From the NCBI GenBank assembly GCA_040904405.1, contig JBBDTK010000147.1, positions 1 to 15,215 of the forward strand: a stretch of 15,215 nucleotides of DNA, written 5' to 3'. This DNA comes from VRUE01 sp040904405. GTDB lineage: Bacteria > Actinomycetota > Thermoleophilia > Solirubrobacterales > 70-9. The notes under the pieces are model-generated. The model worked only from the letters and a program-made list of their open reading frames with translations, was not told where the DNA came from and ran no database searches. A program made the position numbers and the translations under genes. This document shows positions 14,257 to 15,215 of this stretch, piece by piece. Within the stretch, counting starts at the first letter, position 1; each line of letters opens with the position of its first letter.

Positions 14257-14394
14257 TTAGCGGACCTTGTCGAGCGGGCCGGCGGCGCAGTAGGTCTCGA
14301 CCATCTCGTCGCTGATCGCCGCCGGCACGGCGGCGAGGTCGCCGCGGCGGAAGGCCTCGCCGGCGGCGACCGAGATGCGGTCGAGGACGCTCAA
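14257..14394 (-). pseudogene. Fragment resembling an LLM-class flavin oxidoreductase
   Basis: A 45-codon frame starts at TTG 14394, overlapping the upstream stop as TTGA, and ends at TAA 14257. Its translation includes FRRGDLAAVPAAISDEMVET and then CAAGPLDKVR. This resembles the late C-terminal part of F420/FMN-dependent LLM oxidoreductases (A-x-x-x-G-D..A-V-P-D-E-L-V-D..V-G-P-P-E-R-I-R), but both the ~250 preceding residues and the last ~40 are absent. It looks like an internal remnant left after deletion. It could instead be a small stand-alone gene; the family match is from memory of the motif only. Confidence 0.45.
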
Positions 14395-15167
14395 GCCGGG
14401 ACCGGCGCGCCGGCCTCGGCCAGCACCAGGTCGGCGACGCGTTCGCGGTGCCAGCGGGCGTCGCCGAACCGGGACGCGTTGGCCCGGCCGCGCTTGAGGA
14501 AGAAATGCAGGTCGTGCTCCCAGGTGAATCCGATCCCCCCGTGCGCCTGGAGCGAGGCGTCGGGCACGCGCCAGCCCGCGTCGGAGGCGTAGGCCTTGGC
14601 CATCGCGGCAGCCTTGGGCAGCGAGTCGGGCTCCGCGTCGGCCGCCCAGGCAGCGCCGTAGACGGCGGAGCGCGCGTTCTCGGTCTCCAGCAGCATCTGC
14701 GCGCAGCGGTGCGAGACCGCCTGGTAGGCGCCGATCGGGCGGCCGAACTGTTCGCGTTCTTTCGCGTAGGCGACGGCCATCTCCATCGCCCGCTGGGCGA
14801 CGCCGGTCGACTCGGCGGCGACCGTCACCGCGCCGCGCCAGAGCACCGGCCGGTAGTCCTCCTGGGTCCCGTCCAGGGTCGCCTCCGGGCCGACGCGGAC
14901 GCCGTCGAAGCGGACGCTGTAGATCCGGCGGGTCGGGTCGATCGAGTCCTCGGCCTCGATCGAGATCCCGTCGGCGTCGCGATCGACGATGTGCCGGCGG
15001 CCGTCGCTGGTGGCGACGAGCATGAAGTCGGCCGCGTCCGCGTCCTCGACCAGCGTCTTCTCGCCGTCGAGGACGATGCCGTCGCCATCGGCGCGCGCCT
15101 CCATGACGAAGCCGCCGATCGTCGCCGGCTGGCCGGCGTCGACCAGGGCGAGCCTCCCGCGTGCCAC
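14391..15167 (-). CDS. Acyl-CoA dehydrogenase, C-terminal two-thirds; probably a broken gene
   Basis: From GTG 15167 the frame gives 258 residues covering the acyl-CoA dehydrogenase beta-barrel and the C-terminal helical domain: EREQFGRPIGAYQAVSHRCA, then LQAHGGIGFTWEHDLHFFLK. The last motif is typical of the FadE26-29-like group, which lacks the EGT-type base and often works as heteromers; that functional point is inference. About 115 N-terminal residues are missing. Upstream of the GTG the same frame continues as LRERWLPGLASG, ordinary family sequence, back to an in-frame TAG at 15206-15204. On the far side GTD reads on in frame to the window edge. The GTG therefore looks like a chance codon, and the gene appears interrupted by a nonsense codon. 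Confidence 0.8.
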   Translation of the reverse strand: MARGRLALVDAGQPATIGGFVMEARADGDGIVLDGEKTLVEDADAADFMLVATSDGRRHIVDRDADGISIEAEDSIDPTRRIYSVRFDGVRVGPEATLDGTQEDYRPVLWRGAVTVAAESTGVAQRAMEMAVAYAKEREQFGRPIGAYQAVSHRCAQMLLETENARSAVYGAAWAADAEPDSLPKAAAMAKAYASDAGWRVPDASLQAHGGIGFTWEHDLHFFLKRGRANASRFGDARWHRERVADLVLAEAGAPVPA

Positions 15168-15215
15168 GCCCGAGGCGAGCCCGGGCAGCCAGCGCTCCCG
15201 CAGCTAGTCGGTCCC

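Noticed and set aside
1..15215. CRISPR array, insertion sequence or integrase
   Set aside because: There are no regularly spaced direct repeats and no transposase- or recombinase-like protein on either strand; the palindromes are not accompanied by mobility genes.

Overview
The window is about 70% G+C. Its codon bias, its gene content and the gene order lysA-hom-thrC-thrB point to a high-GC actinobacterium. The cell-surface genes and the style of the small conserved proteins suggest Thermoleophilia (Solirubrobacterales-like), but that placement is an inference, because no rRNA or other marker gene is present.

Positions 1-8877 are on the minus strand and form a metabolic block. Reading 5'->3' on that strand: a one-pass membrane protein with a Gly/Ser-rich linker, then lysA, hom, a 126-nt cloverleaf-like inverted repeat, thrC and thrB. 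This is the lysine branch-end enzyme plus the complete homoserine-to-threonine branch, with short overlaps that suggest translational coupling. gltB follows with its own near-consensus promoter. It encodes the large subunit of glutamate synthase and runs off the left edge before its C-terminal domain.

Positions 8974-11749 (minus) hold a secreted coiled-coil M23 peptidase and an acyl-CoA dehydrogenase. Between them lie 316 nt with no protein gene. This gap holds two large palindromic structures: a 166-nt imperfect palindrome that includes the peptidase start codon, and a 91-nt nested palindrome that abuts the dehydrogenase stop codon. The dehydrogenase has a TetR-type operator palindrome upstream. 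Divergent from it on the plus strand are a membrane-anchored CWB2-like surface protein and a small conserved gene whose ribosome-binding site is buried in a perfect hairpin.

Positions 13496-15215 look like a rearranged, decaying segment. A VapBC toxin-antitoxin pair of lower G+C than its surroundings sits between two apparent gene stumps. On the left are the first ~11 codons of what resembles an MBL-fold hydrolase. On the right is a 45-codon piece resembling an LLM flavin oxidoreductase. The next gene, a second acyl-CoA dehydrogenase, has an in-frame TAG where the family expects a Glu codon. The most noteworthy observations are this scar region and the three large structured palindromes; I saw no CRISPR array, tRNA, rRNA or insertion sequence.
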